NCBI GenBank assembly: GCA_024760905.1
Contig: CM045733.1
Span: 24,887,501-24,951,500 of the forward strand
Reading direction: 5' to 3'
DNA from: Plotosus lineatus
Taxonomy: Eukaryota; Chordata; Actinopteri; Siluriformes; Plotosidae
DNA: 64,000 nucleotides
The notes under the pieces are model-generated. The model had not been told where the DNA came from. It made no database searches and saw only the letters and a list, made by a program, of their open reading frames with translations. Made by a program: the position numbers and the translations under genes. Positions within the stretch are counted from its first letter, which is position 1. Each line of letters starts with the position of its first letter. Shown piece by piece: positions 24,326-34,989 of this stretch.

Positions 24326-25419
24326 ATTTATATAATATTTTATTTCTCTGTCTAAGTTTCCCTCGGATTTCCCCAGTTATCCAGGGTTCTGTTGAAAGTT
24401 TTACCGTAATTTCCTTTATTGGTGCTACTGTGTTTATAATTTTAATTACAATTATTTTAAAAACACTCCATGCAATATTTACATAATTACAACCAGTTAC
24501 ATCACACCAGTCAACCTCAGGCAATTTTTGACAAAAAACATCTTAACTAATGTTTAAAAGATCTTTTTTTTTTTTTTTTTACCACATTATGTTTCATATT
24601 TAACTTTGACAATTTTGCAAGAGCAATAGGCTGCACTTTGATCACTAAAACCAAGTGGTATAACACTACTTTGACAGATTTTTTTTCTTTTTGATTACAT
24701 AAGATCTGATCAAGTAAAGCAGACGTGTTAGCTGTTAACCTAGTAGCAATTTCAATTATCTGTTTTAATAATTTTCCATAGTTTAATTTTTTGGTTTTAA
24801 TCTATATTAAAATCTCCTAGAATTATCATTTCCAGATCAGATCTAACTGAGGAAATGGAGTCTTGAAAAAGATCTAAGAAATTTGAATGGATAGGGGGTC
24901 TATAAACAGTTCCTATTATTATTGATTTGGTTTGTTGTTGTTGTTGTTGTTGAGGAGAATTTCATACCAGACTGATTCTAAGCCATCTCTTTGGAGATCT
25001 GACCCAGGGTTAAAAGCAATATCTTCTCTAATATACATGCAGACCCCTCCCCCCTTTCTGTCTCTATCCTTGCATAGGATGAAGTATCCCCTCCAGGTGG
25101 ACTTCTTGATCTGTTACACTATCATCAAGCCAGGTTTCAGTCACTGCTAAAACTGCAAATTGTGTTTTCTGCACTAGTTGATGGAGTTCACAGAGTTTTG
25201 GTATGATGTCTCTTGTATTTATATGCAAAAAGTGCAAACCTTTACGTTTAAAACATTCTAAGTAGTTTAGATCATTTTTAACACCATCACCATGGACATT
25301 GTCAGGATTAGTATTACTGTTATTATTATTAGAATCATTACCCAGCTAACACGCGACGTTTTTGAGACCATTTACAATGCTGCAGAAAGGTCGCAATTAA
25401 GTCAGGTTACATGTAAGTA

Positions 25420-25537
25420 AGGAGGACATGAAGGCAGTTGGTGTAAGAGAAAAAGATACAGAGGATAGGGTGAGATGGAGGCAGATGATTCGCTGTGGCG
25501 ACCCCTGAAGGGAAAAGCCGAAAGGAAAAGAAGAAGA
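25420..25537 (+). mobile_element. RTE LINE 3' end fragment
   Basis: The last ~30 codons (gaggacatgaaggcagttgg to tcgctgtggcgacccctga) plus the very short 3' UTR and (aag)n. Severely 5' truncated. acatgtaa on both sides may be the target duplication. Confidence 0.85.
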
Positions 25538-25909
25538 CATGTAACATTAAGTAAACGTTGTAGCAACGTTATATCAAATACTTGAACAGACAAAGAAGAC
25601 TCGTTCTCCTTAATCTTGGCCAACAATATTAAATTTTGACTGAGATTTAACTGAAAGCTGAGGCAAAATCACAAGGTAAGATATGTGCATAAAGCTAAGG
25701 CATATTATTTTTAAAGCAATTATTAATTTAAAAATATATAAAATGTTCTAGGAACTAAATCTTATTTCAACACGGGCATGTGGGAGTTCTCCCTTTGTGT
25801 TCACTATCGAAAACATAGCTTGTTTAAACTTATTATTATTTCTATTACCAGCATAAGCAGTAGTACTAATAGTACTCTACTAATTTACTTCCAACTACAG
25901 CTGTATACA

Positions 25910-26118
25910 ATGGATAACTACAAACAAAAGAAGAAAAGACAGCGACAAGAGTACAAGTGGAAGTGGATAGCAGCAAAACTTGCACGAGAAAAAGCTGTAA
26001 AACAGCAAGCCATTCCTCTTGCTGAAAGCTCAAGTGATGAAAGTATTGACCAGGAAGCCTCTTTAGATATTCTAACACAAAAAAAAGCTGCAGATCCTGC
26101 TTTGATCTGGACTGACCA
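25910..26118 (+). CDS. Putative exon of unknown transposon protein (basic N-terminus)
   Basis: After an acceptor-like ccaactacag, an ATG at 25910 opens MDNYKQKKKRQRQEYKWKW. A lysine/arginine-rich helix is followed by an acidic serine segment (LAESSSDESIDQE), and the frame stays open to a gtaagt donor at 26119. I do not recognise the family. The position inside the cccagctaaca element suggests a transposon gene. An RTE LINE has inserted six bases into the putative intron. Confidence 0.4.
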
Positions 26119-26139
26119 GTAAGTAAATATGGTAGATCT

Positions 26140-27381
26140 TCTTCTTTTCCTTTCGGCTGTTCCCTTCAGGAATGTTCCCCACAGCTAATGATCCACCTCC
26201 ATCTCTCCCTATCCTCCGCATCTTCTACTCTTACTCCAAAGACCTTCATGTCCGCGTTCACCACATCCATAAATCTTCCTTTGGTCTTCCTCTGGGCCTT
26301 CTGCCTGGTAGTTCCAACCTCAGCATCCTACGACCAATATACTCACTATCCCTCCTCTGTACATGTCCAAACCATCTCAATCTAGCCTCTCTGACTTTGT
26401 CTCCAAAACATCTAACATGTGCTGTCCCTCTGATGTACTCATTTCTGATCCTATCCATCCTCGTTACTCCCAAAGAGAACCTCAACATTTTCATCTCTGC
26501 TACCTCCACCAGCTCTGCCTCCTGTCTTTTCCCCAGGGCCACTGTCTCTAAACCATACAACATCGCTGGCCTCATCACCGTCTTGTACACTTTTCCCTTC
26601 ATTCTTGCCGATACTCTCCTATCACACATCACACCGGACACTTTTCTCCATCCATTCCAACCTGCCTGCACACGCTTCTTGACCTCTTTTCCACACTCTC
26701 CATTGCTCTGGATTGTTGAGCCTAAGTACTTAAAATCCTCCACCTTCTTTATCTCTGCCCCCTGTAACCTCACCGTTCCTCTTGGGTCCTTGTCGTTCAC
26801 ACACATGTGTTCTGTCTTACTGAGACTAACCTTCATTCCCCTCCTTTCCAGGGCATACCGCCACCTCTCTAGATTTTCCTCCACTTGTTCTCTGCTCTCC
26901 CTACAGATCACGATGTCATCTGCAAACATCATAGTCCATGGAGATTCTTGTCTAACCTCGTCTCTCAGCCTGTCCATCACCATAGCAAACAAGAAGGGGC
27001 TGAGAGCTGACCCTTGATGCAGTCCCACCTCCACCTTGAACTCTTCTGTCACACCGACAGCACACCTCACCACTGTCTTACATCTCTCATACATGTCCTG
27101 CACCACTCTGACATACTTCTCTACCACTCCAGACTTCCTCATACAATACCACAGTTCTTCTCTCAGCACCCTGTCATATGCTTTCTCCAGATCTACAAAG
27201 GCACAATGCAGCTCCTTCTGACCTTCTCTGTACTTCTCTATTAACATCCTCAAAGCAAACACTGCATCTGTGGTGCTTTTTCTTGGCATGAAACCAAACT
27301 ATTGCTCACAAATGCTGACATCTGCCCTTAGTCTAGCTACCACTATTTTTTCCCATAACTTCATTGTATGACTCATCAACT
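26140..27381 (-). mobile_element. RTE LINE copy, 5' truncated, RT C-terminal half
   Basis: A 16-bp target duplication taaatatggtagatct lies at 26124-26139 and 27382-27397. The minus strand encodes the RT half: FGFMPRKSTTDAVFALRM, FVDLEKAYDRVL, HQGSALSPFLFAMVMD and MFADDIVICRE. The frame is open for 343 codons (27289-26258), then a frameshift falls in the last ~30 codons before CGD-type codons and the AAG tail. Confidence 0.93.
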
Positions 27382-27460
27382 TAAATATGGTAGATCTCTA
27401 CCCTTTAATATTCATTTGATCCATGCTTGTCTCAAATATATACAGTACTAAAAAGATGTA

Positions 27461-27830
27461 CAGTAGGCCATTGACGATTCGCGGTTTTGCAATCACGGTT
27501 TGAGTATTCGCGGACTGCCGAGCAGCTGACATGTCACTCAAATTCAGCCAATGGCTGTCCTCCTTCCTGCTGATTGGTTGAGATTATGTAAACGCCCCTT
27601 TTTACTCATTTGAGCACAAGTTGTCAATGAGCCTCTTTTTTTGTGTGTGTTTTAAATACCAGTTAAGCTCTATGATACCACTCAAACACTGTGCGTCTTT
27701 TCTGGCTAAGCGAAAAAAAACGCTGGATATCTCTTCTGGAGAAATAAGATTTTCTCCTGAGAAACCACGATTTCCTCTGAACTGTTGTATTAAAGTCTTT
27801 TTCAATTATTATTCCAGTACAGTACCTAAG
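27461..27830 (+). mobile_element. Tigger/pogo-like element, left end
   Basis: After TA it begins cagtaggccattgacgattc with gcggttttgc and attcgcggac, the layout of Tigger-type termini. A short open frame (KRKKTLDISS) may be the start of a transposase. The right end is not found before the foldback element. Confidence 0.45.
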
Positions 27831-27954
27831 TTAATTTTTATGCGTGAGATTTTATGTTCTGTAGCATGTTTAACAAATGATACCAAAAGGATAAACTTTA
27901 TTACGCTTCATGTCCTTTTACATTGAACTTGGAGTGACGTCTTGGAGTGACGTC

Positions 27955-28841
27955 TCCAAGATGGCACTGCCTAGAGGGCGACTTCGAGCAGTTCTCAGAG
28001 TCAAATTGTTTCTTTGTTCATGTTTTGCACTATGCTCATCGATGACAGGTCGACAGCTATGAGATCGGAGTGTCTTCGGGCGTGTATAACTAAACACGCT
28101 CAACTCCTGAGCTAAAATACTATGGTAGCTCAATGCTAGCCACACCCCGGCTAACAATAAGCCCAGGCGGAGTTTTCAGAGTCATGTTTCTTTTTATTTG
28201 TTTTATTTGCTGTTTTGTTTGTTCGTTCATGTTTTGCACTATGCTCGTCTATGACTGGTAGACCCTACTACAGCTATGAGATTGGAGTGTCTTTGGGTTT
28301 ATATAATTAAGCACGCTCAACTCCTGAGCTAATATGCTATGGTTGCTCAATGCTAGCTAGCCACATCCCAGCTAACACTAAGCTCAGGCGAGGAGGGGCC
28401 GAACGAAGGTGGACGAGCTTCATGCTCAGATTGCAGCGCAGAGGGATCTGCAGGACTGCTCCATGCTGTGTTTCTGTGAAACATGGCTCGAGGAGAGTAC
28501 ACCTGATGAGGCGATTGCACCCGCTGGCTACACAGCCTTCATCCCGTGCGATCCCAAGTGCCGGAGTTGTTGTTCGGCCCCTTCCCGCCTGGCCTAATTG
28601 TTAGCTGGGGTGCGGCTAGCATTGAGCTACCATAGCATATTAGCTCACGATAGGAGTTGTTGTGTGCTTAGTTGCTCGAAGCTGAAGCTGCTCATAGCTG
28701 TAGTAGGCACAACCGGTCATAGACGAGCATAGTGCAAAACATGAACAAACAAAACAACAAATAAAACAAATTAAAACGAACAAAGAAACAATTTGACTCT
28801 GAAAACTCTGCGATGTCGCCCTCTAACCAGCGCCATCTTGG
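27955..28841. mobile_element. Foldback element with duplicated left arm
   Basis: The left arm begins tccaagatggcactgcctag. The right arm read on the minus strand begins tccaagatggcgctggttag. A second left arm (28165-28390) pairs better with the right arm (28590-28815), sharing ttcatgttttgcactatgct and gctaatatgctatgg. The order is arm, arm, centre, inverted arm. The ccaagatggc ends recall YY1-type motifs in LINE 5' UTRs. Confidence 0.7.
28395..28597 (+). pseudogene. LINE endonuclease fragment at the centre of the foldback
   Basis: The open frame reads DELHAQIAAQRDLQDCSMLC, FCETWLEESTPDEAIAPAGY. This has the ETWL motif of LINE AP-endonucleases (glutamate of the active site) and no further catalytic motif. 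It looks like a captured piece of a LINE not otherwise in the window. Confidence 0.55.
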
Positions 28842-29522
28842 ATATGAGACCTAATAATGACACCTTACTTGTATGCTGTTCAGTGTTGATATGGTATCTT
28901 TATACACATGTTTTAGTAATGTACTCATTATTCATTAAATAACTAAATGATCCACTTGTAAACGGTGTATTTCAAATATACTAGTAAATGTTATCTAGTT
29001 TTTTTTTAATTAAATGCATTATTTTTTCAAATCATATGTATGAAATCTGATGAATTCTACATGAAAGTTACTGTAACAATAAAATATCTACATGATTTTG
29101 TACAGTACATTTTCTCTCCGTATGTCCCAGAACAGGATATTATTTTATATATACAGTCGGCCCCCTTCTTATGAAAACCCCAGAATGCAAAAAATACAGT
29201 ATACGAAAAATATTTTCCTAAATTTTTGTGCTTTGTGTACAAAACAACTTCTTACGAAGAGTGCCAAATGCGCCATTCAAACATTCAAACAATGCGCGAA
29301 TTGCTCTCTCATTGGCTGTCTCCCAACATCCCACCCCGCTGGCTTCCCATTGGTCTCCCATTGGCCAGGAGGGAACGGAATCTCCATAGAACTGCACCCA
29401 TAAAGCTTGTTTGGCACATGCGTAAAGGAGAGCTGTACTGTTGGTTCGTGAATTTTGAGAGTGCTCATTGCATCTTATTTTTCGGTTTTTAAGTTGTGTA
29501 ATCTGGTAAATATGTAATAAAT

Positions 29523-29725
29523 GTGGCACGCTCCGCCGAATGTGGGCAAAACGCAGTTCATCCGGACCTCCGATCCCTCAAGCAAATGAGTGAATGTTGA
29601 GTTCTAAACAAGTGTTCAACGCGCACTTGTCTGCTTGACTGATCGGAATTCTGGACAAGCCGCGTTCCGCCCCAAAAGCTCCGGTGTCGGCCGTGACGCC
29701 TCCCGCACTTGGCGGAGTACGTCAC
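29523..29725. mobile_element. Foldback MITE related to 18783-19019
   Basis: The termini gtggcacgctccgccgaatg and, read on the minus strand, gtgacgtactccgccaagtg are inverted. The centre contains agtgttcaacgcgcacttgt, like the other copy. Confidence 0.65.
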
Positions 29726-29856
29726 AAATGTTTAATATTGTTTGGTTTGGTTTATAAAAAAATGGTTAATTAAAATGTTTAATAATGGTTTAATATGTTA
29801 ATAAAATGTTTACTATGTTTACTATGTTTAATGTTTAATATGTTAATGTTGTTTGA

Positions 29857-31539
29857 AGACGTCGAAGAAGGAGAGGCGGGAGGCGTGTCCGTAGGCAAAG
29901 AGAGAAGAGGAAAGGCATGAGTCTAGGACTGAAAGTAGGGACTTTGAATGTTGGAACTATGCAAGGAAAAGATAGAGAGCTGGCTGACATGATGCAGAGG
30001 AGGAAGGTGGACATACTGTGTGTTCAGGAGACCAAGTGGAAAGGTAGCATCTTGAAGGAGGAGTTTGTCAGGAATGTTCTAGAAGTGAAAAGAGTGTCAG
30101 ACAGAGTGATGAGTCTCAAGTTAGAAATTGAAGGCGTGATGGTCAATGTTGTTAGTGCTTATGCCCCACAGATAGGATGTGAGCTAAAAGAGAAGGAGAG
30201 ATTCTGGAGTGAGTTAGATGAAGTGATGCAGAATACCCCCAGAGGTAAAAGAGTGGTCATTGGTGCAGACTTCAATGGACATGTTGGTGCAGGCAACAGA
30301 GGGGACGAGGGGGTGATGGGCAGGTTTGGTATCCAGGACAGGAACACAGAAGGACAGATGTTGATCGATTTTGCAAAAAGGATGGACATGGCTGTGGTAA
30401 ACACTTTCTTCAAGAAGAAACAGGAGCATATGGTGATTTCTAAAAGCGGAGGCAGGAACACACACGTAGACTACATCTTGTGTAGGCGATGTAATCTGAA
30501 GGAAGTGACTGCAAAGTAGTAGTGGGTGAGAGTGTTGCCAAACAGCATAGGATGGTGGTATGCAGGATGACGCTGATGGTGAGGAAGGTGAAGAAGGCAA
30601 AGGCAGAGCAGAAGACAAAGTGGTGGACGTTGAAAAAGGAAGAGGGTCATGTTGTCTTCAAGGAGGAGTTGAAACAAGCTTTGGGTGGTCAGGAAGTGCT
30701 TCCAGATGACTGGACAACCACAGCAAATGTGATCAGGGACAGAGGTAGGAGAGTACTTGGTGTGTCCTCTGGAAGGAAAGTAGATAAGGAGACTTGGTGG
30801 TGGAATGAGGAAGTTCAGGAGTGTATACAAAGGAAGAGGTTAGCCAAGAAGAAGTGGGACATTGGGAGGACCAAAGAGAGTAAACAAGAGTACAGGGAGA
30901 CACAGCGTAAGGTGAAAGTAGCAGTGGCTAAGGCCAAACAGAGGGCATATGATGACTTGTACAATAGGTTGGACAGTAAAGAGGGAGAAAATGATCTATA
31001 CAGGTTGGCACAGCAGAGAAATAGAGATGGGAAGGACGTGCAGCAAGTTAGAGTGATAAAGGACAGAGAGGGAAATGTATTGACTGATGACAGAAGTGTG
31101 CTGGGAAGATGGAAAGAGTACTTTGAAGAGCTGATGAATGAGGAAAATGAGAGAGAAAAAAGAGTAGAAGAGGTGACCATTGAGGAGCCGGAAGTAGCAA
31201 AGATTAGTAAGAGTGAGGTGAGAAGGGCACTGAAGAGGATGAAGAATGGAAAGGCAGTTGGTCCTGATGATATACTTGTGGAGGTATGGAAGTGTCTAGG
31301 AGAGGTAGCAGTAGATTTTCTGACAAGAACATTCAACAAGGTTTTAGAGAGTGAGCAGATGCCGGAGGAATGGAGGAGAAGTGTGCTGGTGCCCATTTTT
31401 AAGAACAAGGAAGACATGCAGAGTTGGTCAGCATTTGTGAGCAACAGTTTGGTTTCATGCCAAGAAAGAGCACCACAGATACAGTGTTTGCTTTGAGGAT
31501 GTTAATAGAGAAGTACAGAGAAGGTCAGAGGGAACTGCA
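29857..31539 (+). mobile_element. RTE LINE copy, EN and N-terminal RT, 3' truncated
   Basis: Frames 29917-30519 and 30522-31496 carry EN (VDILCVQETKWKG, VVIGADFNGHVG, HVDYILCRR), the linker (ETWWWNEEVQECIQ) and the RT start (RRALKRMKNGKAVGPDDI). A 75-nt in-frame deletion follows KWKGS. A second deletion lies at 31433, and the copy ends at about 31539 in the ELHCAF region, with no 3' end. It was therefore trimmed after insertion. Confidence 0.9.
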
Positions 31540-31599
31540 GTAAACTCCAGTTTCCGAAAAAGGCGCTGGAACGGATTAATTTCGTAAGAAGGGGGCTGA

Positions 31600-31600
<1 letters not shown>

Positions 31601-31650
<50 letters not shown>
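31601..31650. repeat. (TATC)n microsatellite
   Basis: About 12 tandem TATC units directly at the right end of the Tigger-like element. Confidence 0.95.
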
Positions 31651-31651
<1 letters not shown>

Positions 31652-32311
31652 GTCTCACCAAACAAAAAAGGAAAAGATGATGTAGATAATGTTCATTTGC
31701 ATGTTAATAAAGATAATCTTGTGGCTTGTATATTTGTCATGTACTGGTTAAAGTGAACTTTACTTATCAGCTATGCTTTAATAACAGATACATTCAAAAC
31801 CGCACAAACACTTGCGAGATGGGCAGAGGAAACGTCCAACTTTGAAAATTAGGACATGGAGGAGAGCAGGAAAAGGAGACGAAAACCAAACCAGTGATAT
31901 GAAGACTTGGGATTGGCAGGCTTGTGGTCCTTGTACAGTTTAAAAGGGCAAAAAAAGAAGAAATCATTCCAAAAACTGGCACTGTATAAAGTAATTCTGA
32001 GTAAGTATCGCTAACAATCCCATTTCTTTTTTCATGAATTACCTGGGGTTTATATATGTATATACAATAGATATGTTCAAATGGTTGATAATTTTTATAT
32101 CTACTGTAAACAAAAACTTTATCACCCTGAGTTTCAGTCCAAGTTTCACAAAATAGTGTCTTAGTGTTTCAAGAAATAATGAAGAAGTTTTGTATCTTTC
32201 ATGTTTAACAATAATATTATCTTTTGAAATAACTATTGTACTCAGCATAATATGAGGAAAAGTGCTGTAAATAAGAATTGTGATACATAATTGTGTCACT
32301 TTCTATGACAG

Positions 32312-32843
32312 GAACCATTGCAAAGTTCCATCCGGGGACTCCACAGCAGGAGATGAACGAGGCTATTGGGAGCACCCTAAAACATGAACCACGAAAGGAA
32401 GGTAGTTCCCATTATAAGGTAATTTCATTGGTCCATAAAATTATTTTGGCCGTAGATGCTTAATTTGTTAACCATGGGCAGCCTGCCTTCTTCTTATTAC
32501 ACTTTTGTGCATGTTTAAGCAGTATTATTGAGCTGATTGTGTTGTCCCATTTCTGTGTTGCCGCAAACTTGCATTATACTAATACTACTAGATAACATTA
32601 AAAATAAATAAAATGTGAGCTACTTAGCACTTGACCTGCATCTGAGCTTTTTTTTGTAAGTATAAAATTGTTTTAGGCTCAAGGAAACGTTAACTTCCAC
32701 ATCAGCTATATTTTTTTACTTATTTTATTTTTTTTCTTTTCCAGGTGAATTCCAGTACTGCAGAAAGTGCTAAGGATGGCACCTCAGATGATGACGATGA
32801 CTCCATTTTTATGTCTATTGTAAATTTACCAACCCCAACCTAG
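32312..32843 (+). CDS. Putative 3'-terminal exons of the unknown transposon protein
   Basis: Exon 32312-32418 is flanked by an acceptor and a gtaatt donor and reads TIAKFHPGTPQQEMNEAIGS, then TLKHEPRKEGSSHYK. Exon 32745-32843 follows a tttttcttttccag acceptor and reads VNSSTAESAKDGTSDDDDD to a TAG. The phases match. An upstream candidate exon at 31796-31976 is broken by stops. Family unknown; linkage to 25910-26118 is inferred from position. Confidence 0.35.
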
Positions 32844-32928
32844 CCAACCCCAGATGCCTCGAGTGTATGTTCTGGGTGAATAAAGTAGTTATTAATGTTA
32901 CTTCTACACGTTTTAGCTACAGTCTTCA

Positions 32929-33115
32929 CAACGTTTTTGCCAAGTTCTTGATGACATTACCTGCAATGTTGCAGCAACGTTTTTGCCACGTTCATCACAA
33001 CGTCACCTGTGACGCTGCAGCAAGGTTTTTGGCACGTTCACTGCAGCGTTTCAGCAATGTTTTTGCGACATTCCTCACAATGTCACTTGCGACGTGGCAG
33101 CAACGGTTTTGGGAG
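32929..33115. repeat. Four-copy tandem array, unit ~45 bp
   Basis: Units start caacgtttttgccacgttc or variants and end in a gcag. They are imperfect and subterminal to the cccagctaaca right end, as in transposons whose ends bind transposase repeatedly. Confidence 0.75.
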
Positions 33116-33600
33116 TCTACAAGGGTACGTCATTGCAATGTTTCATTGCAACGTTGTTGCGACGTTTGTGTAACATTGTAGGCATGTTGTTACAACGTAA
33201 CCATGTTAGCTGGGTGACTATTAGTGTTACCGTCAATATTACTAAAAAGATCTATTATTGTTTCAATAAAATGTAAGAAATTAAAAACTTTAACTGTGCA
33301 TATGTTGCATGATAAATTGCTGAAGTTAGTACAGCTGTACAGGATGGTTTCAAAGTTCAGAACTGATGTATACACACATGCTGGGCAATACCACAAATCA
33401 GGACTTGCACTGAATTTGTAGTAGTGTTTAATGTTCACATCGGGGGCGCACTTCTGATGCCACCATGTGTTGCATGCATTGCACTGTATGCCATTTTGGT
33501 TTGACTTAACTGGTTTACTGCAGAATCCACCCTGGTGTTCTTGGACAAGCTCTGGGTCCTGGCCCTAGGTTGGGGTGTACGTCAGCAGACAAGACCAGCG

Positions 33601-33865
33601 AAATTAGAGTCAAGTAGATGAGAGAAAGCAGTTGGTTGTAAAAAGGCTAGATGATCTCCTTAGATTTCCATAACCACATGATGATGATTGTTTGTTATTA
33701 ATGCCATTGAGCTTTTCTTTACATCTTTGTTTGCGATTGAAATTAATGATGTTTCAGACCATAAAGTTTATTAAGTAGCCATAAATACTGCCTGTGGTCA
33801 GGCCGTGGTGATGTTATGGCCTTCTGGTTGTCCGATTCACTGAAAGCTGGAATATTCAGCGCCAA
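33601..33865. other. No recognised feature
   Basis: Possibly the 5' part of the LINE relic, but no motif is seen. Confidence 0.35.
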
Positions 33866-33867
33866 TA

Positions 33868-34572
33868 CAGTTAGCCCTCTACTTACAAAAACCTCTGAGT
33901 ACAAAAAATCCAGGTTACGAAAAACATTTTCCTAAATTTTCGTCCTCTTTTTACGAAAACAACCTATTTTTACAAAAAGTGCCAAACGCGCCATTCAAAA
34001 ATTCAAATGCACCATTCAAAATTCAAACAATGCGCGAGTTGCTCTCTCATTGGCTGTCTCCCAACATCCCACCCTGCTGGCCTCCCATTGGCCAGGAGGG
34101 AGCTGATCAGTACCCATACTTCCTGTACCCATACTTCCTGTTTGTCACACGCGTGAAGAGTTAAACAGGACTGTTGGATTCTTTTGAGATTGATCATTGC
34201 AGCATTATATTTCGTTATTGCCGAAACCCATCTACAATCGGGACGATATTGAAGCAGAAGGAGACCTTAAAGCGGAAATACAGTGACGGAGGAAATTATT
34301 TCGGCATGATACTGAAGCAGAAGGAGCATGAAAACAGAGTGCTGCGTGGGACAAGACCTCCGATCTCGCAAGAAAGCAAGTTAATATTCAATCAGAACCT
34401 TTGATCTTTCAAACAGGTACTGTAATTCTGCTTTAAATACAACATCCTGTCCATTTAAACATTGAAATACGCGTTGCGTGTGGGCGAAGCCCGCATTCGG
34501 CAAAACACACCAGCGAGACGGAGAGAGTTCTGTCTGTGTGTGTGTCTGTGTGTGTGACAGAGAGAGACAGAG

Positions 34573-34615
<43 letters not shown>

Positions 34616-34945
34616 AAGACAGTGTTGTGTGCGTGTGTATGTTCGTTAATAAAAAACGTTTAATCATGGTTTAATTAATAAATATGTTAATAAAATGGTT
34701 TAATATGTTATTAAAATGTTTAAATGGTTCAATAAATAATTTTCTTTTACTTTTAACACATATTTCATACATATTTCATCCAAAATTGGTATACTTTTAT
34801 AACTTTTAAAGGGTTTATGGGGTAGTCTTGGGAGCCTAGAAAAGAATCACGCGTTTTACATGTAAAATGTGCCTCTACTTATGAAAACTCCAGGCTACGA
34901 AAAAGGCCCTGAAACAGATTAATTTCGTACGTAGAGGGCCGACTG
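33868..34945. mobile_element. Tigger-like MITE, copy 2
   Basis: TA plus cagttagccctctacttac on the left, and gtacgtagagggccgactg plus TA on the right. It shares the cattggctgtctcccaac block with the other copies. It contains a GT-rich and (GA)n tract at 34530-34610. Confidence 0.85.
34530..34610. repeat. GT-rich then (GA)n microsatellite
   Basis: A compound dinucleotide repeat inside the Tigger-like element. Confidence 0.9.
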
Positions 34946-34989
34946 TATTATAAAGTGCCGCTAAGATGGTAATTGAACCCGAGTGCCGC

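Larger units (their letters stand above)
29154..31600. mobile_element. Tigger-like MITE ('cagtcggccccc' family), copy 1, hosting an RTE LINE
   Basis: Starts after TA with cagtcggcccccttcttatg. Ends gtaagaagggggctgac next to a (TATC)n tract. Shared internal blocks (caatgcgcgaattgctctct, attggctgtctcccaacatc) recur in copies at 33868-34945 and 54007-54739. A MITE (29523-29725) and an RTE LINE lie inside. Confidence 0.8.
25341..33214 (+). mobile_element. DNA transposon with cccagctaaca termini, unknown superfamily, heavily nested
   Basis: The left end is cccagctaacacgcgacg. The right end read on the minus strand is cccagctaacatggttacg. Both lie inside the LINE relic. Candidate exons of its own gene are 25910-26118, 32312-32418 and 32745-32843. 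A tandem array sits near the right end (32929-33115). The interior is filled with RTE LINE pieces, Tigger-like elements and a foldback element. The target duplication is not clear, so the ends rest on inverted-repeat similarity and on the continuity of the flanking LINE. Confidence 0.5.
24330..33600 (-). mobile_element. CR1/L2-type LINE relic, split by a 7.9 kb nest
   Basis: Two minus-strand parts read as one element. 33600-33215 encodes a PHD-like zinc finger (C-x2-C, TWWHQKCAPD, LWYCPAC). 25340-24500 encodes the start of an AP-endonuclease (GLHFLHINTRDIIPKL, VTETWLDDSVTDQ, GGGVCMYI). Frameshifts and stops follow downstream and no RT is visible. A finger preceding EN, and the motif style, fit CR1/L2-group LINEs; this assignment is inferred. 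Confidence 0.65.

Noticed and set aside
25778..25909. Upstream extension of the MDNYKQ frame
   Set aside because: The extra residues look like translated AT-rich intron, and an acceptor-like site precedes the ATG at 25910.
26172..27017. Long plus-strand frame of 281 codons
   Set aside because: It is the antisense shadow of the RTE reverse transcriptase, which carries the FADD and other RT motifs on the minus strand.
32929..33115. 45-bp array as CRISPR-like
   Set aside because: Units are contiguous and imperfect, without unique spacers; they fit subterminal transposon repeats.
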